NCBI GenBank assembly: GCA_030123565.1
Contig: CP126122.1
Coordinates: forward strand, 3,548,800-3,612,799
Reading direction: 5' to 3'
DNA length: 64,000 nucleotides
Source of the DNA: Nitrospira sp.
GTDB taxonomy: Bacteria; Nitrospirota; Nitrospiria; Nitrospirales; Nitrospiraceae
In this document: piece by piece, positions 1-6,875 of the stretch
Position numbering within the stretch: position 1 is the first letter of the stretch
Layout of the letters: every line of letters starts with the position of its first letter
The notes under the pieces: model-generated
What the model saw: only the letters and a program-made list of their open reading frames with translations
The model's database searches: none
Told to the model about the DNA's origin: nothing
Position numbers and translations under genes: made by a program

Positions 1-378
1 CTGCCCTTGATTGGCCTTACAGAGGTAGTTCAGGGCCCCCTGAGCGGACAAGCGGGCTTCTTTGTGCAACCGCGCCTTGCCATAGTCCACCGCCAGGGTC
101 AACTGGCGGATCGCGTCGGAACCGGCTCCGCCGGACTGCGCCTTGCTGAGCCCGTCTTGCAATTTCGCCGTCGCGCTGTCGATCACCGTCACATCAGAGC
201 CCCATCGCTTGGTGACATCGACGGTCGAACGCCTGCCGAGCCCCGGCGCATCGGTCAACTCGACGATGGCATCGTTCACCGCCTGAATGGCGTCCGCGAC
301 CTGAGCCTGCGCGGCGATCGGCATGCTGCCGATCGCCAGCGCCGCCACGCCCAGCGTCACTGTTAACATTTTTTTCAT
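1..378 (-). CDS. Secreted hypothetical protein, C-terminus cut by window edge
   Basis: The first 126 codons of a minus-strand gene are present and run off the left edge. The ATG at 378 is preceded by a GGAGACC-like ribosome site. The N-terminus is a clear Sec signal peptide: KK followed by a hydrophobic stretch ending near AAQAQ, at about residues 1-23. The mature part is mostly helical with one Cys near the window edge. I do not recognise a family. It lies downstream of the porin gene on the same strand, separated by an 81-base spacer carrying a 10-bp inverted repeat. A periplasmic location is inferred from the signal peptide alone. Confidence 0.7.
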   Translation of the reverse strand, partial: MKKMLTVTLGVAALAIGSMPIAAQAQVADAIQAVNDAIVELTDAPGLGRRSTVDVTKRWGSDVTVIDSATAKLQDGLSKAQSGGAGSDAIRQLTLAVDYGKARLHKEARLSAQGALNYLCKANQGQ

Positions 379-408
379 AGTGGTCTCCTTCTTCTGACTA
401 AAGCCGTC

Positions 409-455
409 AGCGATCAGCAAGGAAGCTGTCGGCTGAAAGCTGTAAGCTGATCGCT
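409..455. repeat. 10-bp inverted repeat with degenerate AGCTGA-like units
   Basis: AGCGATCAGC at 409-418 is the exact reverse complement of 446-455. The 27-base interior contains repeated AGCTGT/GGCTGA/AGCTGA-like words. It lies between the porin stop and the start of the next minus-strand gene. No T-tract follows on either strand, so it looks more like a REP-type element or an RNA processing/stabilising hairpin than a simple terminator. Confidence 0.6.
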
Positions 456-459
456 TCCC

Positions 460-2160
460 CTAGAAGTTCATCCACAGTGACATATAGGCCCAATGTTGAT
501 TGACCGTCTGATTCAAGGTGCTGGTCAAGTAGCCGCCGCTGAACATGGTGCCGTAGGCTGCCTGGAGCGCCACCTTGCCGTCGGCGAACATTCTTGTGTA
601 GGCGACGTCGATTTCGTCACCGACATGCGTCTTCGTGTTGTTCGGGTTCGAGAAGACGTAACAGCCTTGCGCGCCTCGATACCAACAGTCCTTGGAATTG
701 GCCAGATTCAGGTTCGTGTACCACAATTCGATGTGGTCACGTGCCGATGGACGGGCTTGGAAGTTGACCGATGGAGACAACATGTTCTTCCAGGCCTGCA
801 CGTCCATGTAGCCCATATGGATGTGGTTGGTCGGGAAGAAGTTTTCAAAGGTATTGGCTGTCTTACAGACCTGACCTGCCTGGCCGCAGGTGTTGTTTCG
901 GCTGTCGCCGGAGGCATAGTCGAAGTTGAAGGCCAGGCGCGGCTTCCAGGCCGTGTCATAGAACGTGTAGCCGATCCAGTTTCTGGTCGCCCAGGCGTTG
1001 ATATGCAAACATTTCTGCTCACCAGTGCAGGCGCCGACCTGACCCATCTGGCCGAACTGCCAGGCGATTTCATTCGAGAAGTCGAATCCGCCTTTGCGCA
1101 TCTCGATCCGGTTCCCGATCATGTGGCGGGTCTGGTTCGAGTGTTTGGCCGTGCCAAGCCCCTGCGCAACGTTATCCGCCGAACTCAAATTATTCTTGTA
1201 ATAGACGTAGAACGGTTCGATCACCATGCCGGGAATGGCCTTGTACTGGTTGTAGAAAATGAACATGTCGGCATCGCGGTTCGCATCCCCAGCCACCTGG
1301 TTGGTCGCTCCACCAGCGACCGCAGTACCACCGGCCACATTAGGTGAACCGCTACCAACCGGAGACGCCTGACCGAGATCGGTTTCCGCATTCCTAAACC
1401 AACCGAAATAGCTGTCCCAGGTCTTGGTCTGGTAGGCGAACATCACGCCGTCATGGGAATAACCGGTGTTGGCCCAATCGAAGTGGCCGAACAGAGAATG
1501 GTTGCCGAAGATCACGTATTGCCGACCGGCCTTCATGCTGAGGCCTTGAATCCCGCCCAGATTCCGCACCAACATGTAGGCGGCTCGCACACCCAAGCGG
1601 CCATTGTTTCCGCCGCCACCGGAGATCCCGCCGTTATGGTTCAAGGGATCGCCGCCGTTGCCGGCGTTGGTGGGGTTTCCGTTACCGCCCCAGGTCGCGC
1701 TGTCGATGATTTCCATGTAGAAGTTGACGTCCGGCGAGAGGTCATAACCGATGCCCAACCGCACCCATTGTTGCACGAAGAAATCGTTCCCGCTGTTTCC
1801 ACCATTGGTCCCCACCCCACCTGGAGCACCCCTGGTTCCAAACGTATTACAAGACCCGTTGGCGTTGATGGCCGCGCCGAAGCAGGTGTGGTTTCTCATT
1901 TCCGGGCGCACACGCAGGTCGGCGCGCATCCAGAGGTTTTTCACGTCGAAGTTCCGGCCGATGACCGGATCGTAGAGCTCGTACGCTTCTTTCTGCGGCA
2001 TGTTGCGGGGGATGGCGGGAAGGTTCGTGATGCGTTCGCCCGGGGGAAGTTCGAATCCGGCAAAGGCCGGGACTGCCAGACACTGCAGGGCCGTAACCGC
2101 CGCAGCGCCGAAGATGGTGGCCAACCGGCCCCACCTGGTCCGTCCGTGGATGCGTTTCAT
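460..2160 (-). CDS. Outer-membrane porin, alginate-export-like beta-barrel
   Basis: A 566-residue protein if started at the ATG at 2160, which has a strong AGGAGG ribosome site; an upstream in-frame start would add 24 residues that do not look like a signal peptide. A signal peptide ending near VPAFA is followed by an alternating pattern typical of a beta-barrel, with Gly/Asn-rich loops at about residues 100-180. The chain ends in WMNF, a C-terminal Phe as in many outer-membrane proteins. It resembles alginate-export-type (AlgE-like) porins that I recall from Nitrospira. Substrate is unknown. Its unusual 5' leader is described separately. Confidence 0.75.
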   Translation of the reverse strand: MKRIHGRTRWGRLATIFGAAAVTALQCLAVPAFAGFELPPGERITNLPAIPRNMPQKEAYELYDPVIGRNFDVKNLWMRADLRVRPEMRNHTCFGAAINANGSCNTFGTRGAPGGVGTNGGNSGNDFFVQQWVRLGIGYDLSPDVNFYMEIIDSATWGGNGNPTNAGNGGDPLNHNGGISGGGGNNGRLGVRAAYMLVRNLGGIQGLSMKAGRQYVIFGNHSLFGHFDWANTGYSHDGVMFAYQTKTWDSYFGWFRNAETDLGQASPVGSGSPNVAGGTAVAGGATNQVAGDANRDADMFIFYNQYKAIPGMVIEPFYVYYKNNLSSADNVAQGLGTAKHSNQTRHMIGNRIEMRKGGFDFSNEIAWQFGQMGQVGACTGEQKCLHINAWATRNWIGYTFYDTAWKPRLAFNFDYASGDSRNNTCGQAGQVCKTANTFENFFPTNHIHMGYMDVQAWKNMLSPSVNFQARPSARDHIELWYTNLNLANSKDCWYRGAQGCYVFSNPNNTKTHVGDEIDVAYTRMFADGKVALQAAYGTMFSGGYLTSTLNQTVNQHWAYMSLWMNF

Positions 2161-2252
2161 AGCGTTCCTCCTGTGAATTGGATGGCGACCCTTCATGTAC
2201 CCATGCACTCCGGGCGCCCTCTGTACATCCAACCGCTATTGCACTATGAAGC

Positions 2253-2350
2253 CGACTCGTCTGTGTGGTTCAGAGTGGGCCAGACCCGATGGTGCCCACC
2301 ATCCGGCCTCGTCGCTCGCGTGGATCCCGATGCGAGCTTCCCACACAGTC
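2253..2350 (-). promoter_or_regulatory. Structured 5' leader of the porin gene
   Basis: CTGTGTGG at 2261-2268 pairs exactly with CCACACAG at 2341-2348. Inside this closing helix are two hairpins: GATGGTG (2288-2294) with CACCATC (2297-2303), flanked by GGCC/GGCC at 2278-2281 and 2305-2308, and GCTCGC (2314-2319) with GCGAGC (2332-2337). Together they form a three-way-junction-like fold about 100 nt upstream of the porin ATG. No known riboswitch consensus was recognised. The fold is inferred from complementarity only. Confidence 0.5.
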
Positions 2351-2360
2351 AGGGTTTGAA

Positions 2361-2405
2361 GTTATAGACCGTGGTCACCTCCCTTCATAGTCGTACATAG
2401 TCGTA
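2361..2405 (-). promoter_or_regulatory. Candidate activator-dependent promoter of the porin gene
   Basis: On the minus strand a TATAAC box (plus 2361-2366) lies 19 nt downstream of a perfect tandem repeat of TACGACTATG (plus 2386-2395 and 2396-2405). No good -35 box is present; the repeats occupy roughly -32 to -51 relative to the predicted start. Transcription would begin near 2354, immediately before the closing helix of the structured leader. Confidence 0.4.
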
Positions 2406-2423
2406 GAGCGATCATGAATGGTA

Positions 2424-2723
2424 TTAGGCCTGCTTGGGCAAACCTGCTTCCTCTGCCCCGCGCTCTACGCCCGATGTGGCGTGATTGATTTCCTCTTCCG
2501 CTTCCTTCATCGACGATTCGAAGTCCTGCTCCACCATCTTCATCTCCTGCTGGATCAGGTTGATCTCCGGCTCAACCGTCTTTTTCAGGTCATCCGCCGT
2601 TTCCTTGAACCCCTTGACGGCCTGGCCGACCTGGCGGCCGATCTCGGGCAGTTGCTTGGGCCCGAACAGCAGGAACGCAATCACCAGGATGATGAGAATT
2701 TCTCCGGCGCCAAGACCAAACAT
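2424..2723 (-). CDS. tatB: Twin-arginine translocase subunit, TatA/TatB family
   Basis: A 99-residue protein with the Tat architecture: a short N-terminal membrane helix with Glu8 (residues 5-21), an FGPKQLP hinge, an amphipathic helix (about 24-45), then a charged coiled-coil-like tail rich in Glu and Lys. It should help form the twin-arginine pore that exports folded proteins across the inner membrane. The GP hinge, Glu8 and long acidic tail lean towards TatB, while the GQAVKGFKE segment is TatA-like, so the symbol is tentative. It follows another TatA-type gene by 93 bases; tatC is not in the window. Confidence 0.8.
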   Translation of the reverse strand: MFGLGAGEILIILVIAFLLFGPKQLPEIGRQVGQAVKGFKETADDLKKTVEPEINLIQQEMKMVEQDFESSMKEAEEEINHATSGVERGAEEAGLPKQA

Positions 2724-2816
2724 GGTGTTTCGTGCTGAGGCGGTTCTGCTGAAGACCGGGCGGCACGACCAGCAGGTCAGGTTCCCGGCATTCAGTCACA
2801 TCCTCAGTTCCGCAAG

Positions 2817-3101
2817 TTACCCCTGCGTGGTCCGTGGCGGTGACGCCGCATCGGCCTGTTGAGCGGGCGGCGCGGCGGCCGGCTGTCCACTCTGCTGGAT
2901 CTGTGCCGACGGTTGAGGAGCAGCGGGGTCCGCCTCCGAGGCGGTCACGTCGATCGCATCTGCTTCATGGACCGACTTCTTGAACCCCTTGATTGCCTTG
3001 CCCAATCCCTCACCGAGCTGAGGAATTTTCCCCGCACCGAAGATGATCAGCACGATGATGAGGATCAGCAGCAGCTCCATCCAGCCGAACGAACCAAACA
3101 T
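2817..3101 (-). CDS. tatA: Twin-arginine translocase subunit TatA
   Basis: A 94-residue TatA-type protein. It has an N-terminal membrane helix of Leu and Ile (residues about 8-22), an [20 protein letters not shown] hinge and amphipathic helix typical of TatA/TatE, and a disordered Ala/Pro/Gln-rich tail. TatA oligomers form the export channel of the Tat pathway with TatC. It is the upstream member of a two-gene minus-strand unit with the TatA/TatB-like gene. The start at 3101 gives the usual MFG N-terminus and has an AAGGAG-like ribosome site. Confidence 0.88.
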   Translation of the reverse strand: MFGSFGWMELLLILIIVLIIFGAGKIPQLGEGLGKAIKGFKKSVHEADAIDVTASEADPAAPQPSAQIQQSGQPAAAPPAQQADAASPPRTTQG

Positions 3102-3257
3102 GGTACTGTATGCTCCTTGTTACAGCTGTGCGATTATCCGCACGACGTATGTCCCTGTACGTGCGACCGACGATCCATATCGTGAAGAGAGGCGTCCGAG
3201 ATGACCGTGACTGCGAAACCGCGTCCTTTTGATTTCTCGTGATACGAGGGCAACAGG

Positions 3258-3314
3258 CGCGATCTCCTTTTAGAAATCGCGGAGAAGGCTATAGAAACGG
3301 ACGTAATTAGTCAA
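3258..3314 (-). promoter_or_regulatory. Possible promoter and inverted repeat upstream of the tat genes
   Basis: On the minus strand TTGACT (plus 3309-3314) precedes TATAGC (plus 3288-3293) with a short 15-base spacer, so it is a weak sigma-70 candidate. Downstream lies an inverted repeat, CGCGAT at 3258-3263 with ATCGCG at 3276-3281. It could be an operator or leader hairpin. The 272-base stretch between the tat genes and the methyltransferase holds nothing else I can support. Confidence 0.3.
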
Positions 3315-3373
3315 GCTCTTTCTCCTAGATCCATCGCAGCTTGGATGTCGTTCGACCGACCAGGTCCGACGAG

Positions 3374-4855
3374 TTACGGTCGAAACGAGAAGTGATAGTA
3401 CTCGACCGGACTCGGGGGGGCCCCGAGCGCCATCAACCACGCTTCGCGCTCGTAGCCGAGATCCTCCAGCGACTGCTGCGCCCGGCTCAATTCTTCCTCG
3501 GTCACATAGGCGATCGTATCGGGAATCCCGTTCGATTTGAGCGACAGCAGAATCCCCTGCGCCGCTTCACGATCCTCCGCCGGCATCCCGTCACGCAGCG
3601 GGAACTCGATCTTGCGCTGATAGGGACTCTCGTATGTTTCGTTCAAGGCGCGAATCGTCTGCAACGTGAGCCGATCCAGTTCCCAGGGCTGAACCTTCGA
3701 GCCGACCATCGGGTGGCAGGCCAACAAATCCATCAGGGTCATGACGTTCGTCCCGAGCCGGCTGCCGACGAACTCCCGCTGCGTCTCGATGGCGGTGGCC
3801 GCAATCCCCATGTGTTTGGCCACCGCTTGAATCAGCGCCAGGTTCACCATGAAGCTGTATTGCCCGCCGAACTGACCGTAGCAGGGCTTATCGGGATCGT
3901 TGAGCACCCGCATGTCCGCGGTCCCCGCATCGAAACTGCTGAAGCCCACCGCGTCGGTCGCCAGCACCCGCTTCGCTTCCTTGAGCGAGGCGCAGGCACC
4001 GAGATTCACCGGCACCAAGACCTCCTCGTCGATCCCCTTCATGAACTCGGTGATCGTCTTGCGATAAGGAACGTCCTTCCATTCCACCTTGTGATATTCA
4101 CGCTCCCAGATCAAATCGTCAAGAAAAGGCGGAAACTGTTTCAGCCGGTCGATGTCCTTGGCCTCGAACGCCCGGACGAACCCGGACCAATCGGTGATGG
4201 CTGCGGCCTTGCGCTCATTGAGGTTCGGCCGGATATGTTCTTCTTCGTACTCGGCCCCCTTCTTGACCAGGAGCTTGGTCGTCAACTCGTTCCACAGTTC
4301 GTTGCACAGGATCCGATCGACGGTGCCGTCGGCCACGGTCGCCAACTGTTCGACATCGGCGCAGAGCGACTCGACCTTCGCCAGGTGCGGCGCCAGATCC
4401 GGATGGGCGCGCGCCCGCTCCAATGCGTGGGCCTGCGAATCGACCAGGACGTACCGCAACCGCGGGTAGACCAACCCGTCCTTGTCGAGACGCTGCAGGT
4501 GGCTGAGAAAGCAGGCGGCCAGATTGCCGTTGCCCGGGCCCCATTCCATCACTGTCAGAGGTGAGGGGGGAGGCGTAAGGGGTGAGGAGGCATCGTCGGT
4601 AGAACGAGCTTCGCGTTTCGCGCCGGCTTTCTTGTCGCGTTTGATGACCTGCTCGTAATAGTCGGCCGCCAAGGCATGCGCCAACCGGTAGTCGGCCGAG
4701 GTGAATGTCTGGTAGAAACTGCGCTGCTGATCGCCCCGCAACTGATAGAACAGGACATTGATATGCGCCTGCCACTGATCGACCGGCTTGTACTCCCCCA
4801 ACGGTTGAGGCAGCGCATCGAGATCATCCACCTGCGTCATGACTTGTTGTTCCAT
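3374..4855 (-). CDS. MidA-like SAM-dependent methyltransferase
   Basis: A 493-residue protein. A glycine-rich SAM-binding motif EWGPGNGNLA lies near residue 100, followed by a second-strand acidic region (VLVDSQ) and an ILCNELWNEL segment resembling the SNELLDA motif of the MidA/NDUFAF7 family (Methyltransf_28). Members methylate arginine in respiratory complex I subunits or related targets; the substrate here is unknown. The start at 4855 has a GAGGGAG ribosome site. A Pro/Ser/Thr-rich low-complexity stretch (about residues 85-98) sits just before the SAM motif and is encoded by a C/T-rich repeat. The gene stands alone. Confidence 0.65.
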   Translation of the reverse strand: MEQQVMTQVDDLDALPQPLGEYKPVDQWQAHINVLFYQLRGDQQRSFYQTFTSADYRLAHALAADYYEQVIKRDKKAGAKREARSTDDASSPLTPPPSPLTVMEWGPGNGNLAACFLSHLQRLDKDGLVYPRLRYVLVDSQAHALERARAHPDLAPHLAKVESLCADVEQLATVADGTVDRILCNELWNELTTKLLVKKGAEYEEEHIRPNLNERKAAAITDWSGFVRAFEAKDIDRLKQFPPFLDDLIWEREYHKVEWKDVPYRKTITEFMKGIDEEVLVPVNLGACASLKEAKRVLATDAVGFSSFDAGTADMRVLNDPDKPCYGQFGGQYSFMVNLALIQAVAKHMGIAATAIETQREFVGSRLGTNVMTLMDLLACHPMVGSKVQPWELDRLTLQTIRALNETYESPYQRKIEFPLRDGMPAEDREAAQGILLSLKSNGIPDTIAYVTEEELSRAQQSLEDLGYEREAWLMALGAPPSPVEYYHFSFRP

Positions 4856-4861
4856 GCCATC

Positions 4862-4879
4862 TCCCTCTGAAAAGAGGGA
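4862..4879 (-). promoter_or_regulatory. Hairpin over the methyltransferase ribosome-binding site
   Basis: TCCCTCT (4862-4868) and AGAGGGA (4873-4879) form a perfect 7-bp stem with a 4-base loop. On the minus-strand transcript the downstream arm AGAGGGA is the Shine-Dalgarno sequence of the methyltransferase start at 4855. A folded RNA would hide it, so translation may be low or conditional. Confidence 0.5.
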
Positions 4880-4995
4880 AATTTTAACAGGAAGTAAATT
4901 TCACCCGCAACCCAACCGGCACCATTCATGAATGCCGGCTCCGTCGTCGGAGACGTTTCTTGACAGGCCTGCCGACCGGAGTGTACCAAGACAGC

Positions 4996-5571
4996 ATGAG
5001 GCTGTGCTGTTGGCTCACCGGTGCCGTTCTCCTCCTCTCAGGCTCCCCACTCGGGGCGGAAGAACTCCCGCTCACGCGCAATGTGCCGATTCCGGAATAT
5101 CAGAACCGACCCGAACAGACTAAACCCTACAACTTCGACGCTCCGCCGGAAGGGATGTTTCGTACCATCGTATTGGCGGAAGGGTTCGACGAAGAACTGG
5201 GTTTTCAACGGACCCATGAAATCGTTCCCGTCAAACCGACCGAACAGTTTCCTCCTGGAACCAAACCGGTCTTCATCGTGTTCGAGCTCCATCAGCATTA
5301 CCAATCCTTTCAGGTGTTCGGGCGCTGCTATCCCGAACAGGTGACCGGACTGGACGGAGGAACATTGGTCGCTGAGGATGCGATGTACATCGCTCTGGAA
5401 GACCAAACCGGTTACCTGAAACTGTTCCCCGCGCAAGGGGGCTGGAAACCAGGCCGATACAAGGTGGAAATTCACGCCGGTGAGCAGATCAACGACATGA
5501 GCCTGGTCGGCACCATGCGCTTCACCGTCACTGCATTACTGGATTCCCAGGCATCGAATGCCTCCCAGTAA
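4996..5571 (+). CDS. Secreted hypothetical protein
   Basis: A 191-residue protein when started at the ATG at 4996, which gives a textbook signal peptide (MRLCCW, a Leu-rich core, cleavage near LGAEE). Earlier in-frame starts add residues before the signal and are unlikely. The mature domain of about 165 residues has mixed strand content, with motifs such as VFELHQHYQSF and GWKPGRYKVEI that suggest a small beta-sandwich. I do not recognise the family. It is the only gene of its short plus-strand unit, and the next gene has its own promoter candidate. Confidence 0.65.
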   Translation: MRLCCWLTGAVLLLSGSPLGAEELPLTRNVPIPEYQNRPEQTKPYNFDAPPEGMFRTIVLAEGFDEELGFQRTHEIVPVKPTEQFPPGTKPVFIVFELHQHYQSFQVFGRCYPEQVTGLDGGTLVAEDAMYIALEDQTGYLKLFPAQGGWKPGRYKVEIHAGEQINDMSLVGTMRFTVTALLDSQASNASQ

Positions 5572-5727
5572 GACTCGTCCCTTCGCAGCGCAGAGGACCG
5601 CTCATCCAATAGACTACCCACGGCTCTCCTCGCAGCGAGAGGAGGCGCTGCTGTCTTGCCGCACATCCATCGCTCGCGCAAATTCATGGCCGCCTCCGTC
5701 GCCGGAGAATACTCGAGACAGAATCGT

Positions 5728-5757
5728 TTGACCGCCCCTCCATCCCTTTTGTAGAAT
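5728..5757 (+). promoter_or_regulatory. Sigma-70-like promoter of the glycosyltransferase operon
   Basis: TTGACC (5728-5733) and TAGAAT (5752-5757) are separated by 18 bases, about 50 bases before the GT2 start at 5809. It lies in a 237-base gap with no gene. Confidence 0.5.
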
Positions 5758-5808
5758 GTTGCCCGTGGTGAGCGACGAACCCCTGCGCGAAGGACCTGAT
5801 CCCGCTCC

Positions 5809-6579
5809 ATGACTGTGCCGACCCGCCCATGGGCTTCCGTGGTCATCCCCATCAAGGATGAGCGCGACAATCTGGTGCCTCTGGCTGAGCAACTCGTGAA
5901 GGTCCTGGACGGCCGGGAGGAGTCGCGATCGGCGCCGTTCGAGTTGCTGTTCATCGACGACGGCAGCAGCGACGGGAGTTCGGAAATCCTCGACGGCCTG
6001 GCCGCTCGATACCGCATGGTGAAGGTCTTTCACTTCGACCGCAACTACGGGCAGTCCGCTGCCTTCGATGCCGGCTTCAAACAATCCGCCGGAGAGCTGG
6101 TAATGACGATCGACGGCGATCTGCAAAACGACCCGGCGGACATCGCCGTGCTGCTCCCGCACATCCGGACGTTCGACCTCGTCTGCGGATGGCGCAAGGA
6201 CCGTCACGACAACCTGACGCGCAAGATTTCTTCCCGCATCGCCAATGCCGTCCGCAGTTCCGTGACCGGCGACCGGGTGCACGACACCGGCTGCTCGCTC
6301 AAGCTGTTTCGCCGGGCGGTCGTGGAAAAACTGCAGCTCTTCGAGGGGATGCACCGGTTCTTTCCCGCCCTCGCCTTGATGCACGGGTTCACCGTCACGG
6401 AAGTGCCGGTGCGCCACTACCCCCGCACCCGCGGAACCTCGAAATACGGCGTGGGCAACCGCCTCTTCAAAGGACTGTACGACCTGGTGGCGGTGCGATG
6501 GATGCAGCACCGTTGCTTGCGGTACCGTTATCGCGCCGCCGCGACGCCCTCATCTCCATCGGCCTCCGCACGCCCATGA
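5809..6579 (+). CDS. Family 2 glycosyltransferase, polyprenyl-phosphate sugar synthase type
   Basis: A 256-residue GT2 enzyme of the dolichol-phosphate mannose synthase (DPM1/ArnC-like) type. Visible motifs are SVVIPIKDERDN at the N-terminus, the nucleotide-sugar site DDGSSDGS, the metal-binding DGDLQNDP (DxD region) and a C-terminal RGTSKYG segment typical of this group. It has no C-terminal membrane helices, so it probably works at the inner face of the membrane, loading a sugar onto undecaprenyl phosphate. Its stop overlaps the start of the next gene (ATGA), indicating translational coupling. Donor sugar is unknown. Confidence 0.85.
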   Translation: MTVPTRPWASVVIPIKDERDNLVPLAEQLVKVLDGREESRSAPFELLFIDDGSSDGSSEILDGLAARYRMVKVFHFDRNYGQSAAFDAGFKQSAGELVMTIDGDLQNDPADIAVLLPHIRTFDLVCGWRKDRHDNLTRKISSRIANAVRSSVTGDRVHDTGCSLKLFRRAVVEKLQLFEGMHRFFPALALMHGFTVTEVPVRHYPRTRGTSKYGVGNRLFKGLYDLVAVRWMQHRCLRYRYRAAATPSSPSASARP

Positions 6580-6875
6580 CGCTCGAAACCACCTGGCTGA
6601 TCATCGGATTCCTCGGACAGGGGATCTTCTTCATGCGCTGGGTCGTCCAATGGATCACCTCGGAACGCCACGCGGAAAGCCGCGTCCCCACCGCCTTCTG
6701 GTACATGAGCCTCATCGGCGGACTGATCACGCTCGCCTACGCGATCTATCGGAAAGACCCCGTCTTCATTGCCGGCCAGAGCATCGGAAGTCTCGTATAT
6801 CTCCGCAACCTCATGCTCATCCACCGTCCGAATCAAACCGAATCCGGCACGGCCTCCCCGGCGACCAAATCGTAA
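6576..6875 (+). CDS. Lipid-A biosynthesis N-terminal (LABN) domain membrane protein
   Basis: A 99-residue protein with three hydrophobic segments and LABN-domain motifs: GQGIFFMRWVVQWITSE, VPTAFWYMSLIGG and VFIAGQSIGSLVYLRNL. Such free-standing LABN proteins commonly accompany a GT2 and an ArnT-like transferase. They are thought to help flip or channel the lipid-linked sugar, although the biochemical role is not well defined. It starts inside the GT2 stop and its own stop overlaps the next ATG (TAATG), so the three genes are tightly coupled. Confidence 0.85.
   Translation: MTLETTWLIIGFLGQGIFFMRWVVQWITSERHAESRVPTAFWYMSLIGGLITLAYAIYRKDPVFIAGQSIGSLVYLRNLMLIHRPNQTESGTASPATKS

Noticed and set aside
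6189-6875. Longer start for the LABN gene inside the GT2 gene
   Set aside because: The extra N-terminal residues are shadow translation of GT2; the ATG at 6576 overlaps the GT2 stop and begins at the conserved domain.
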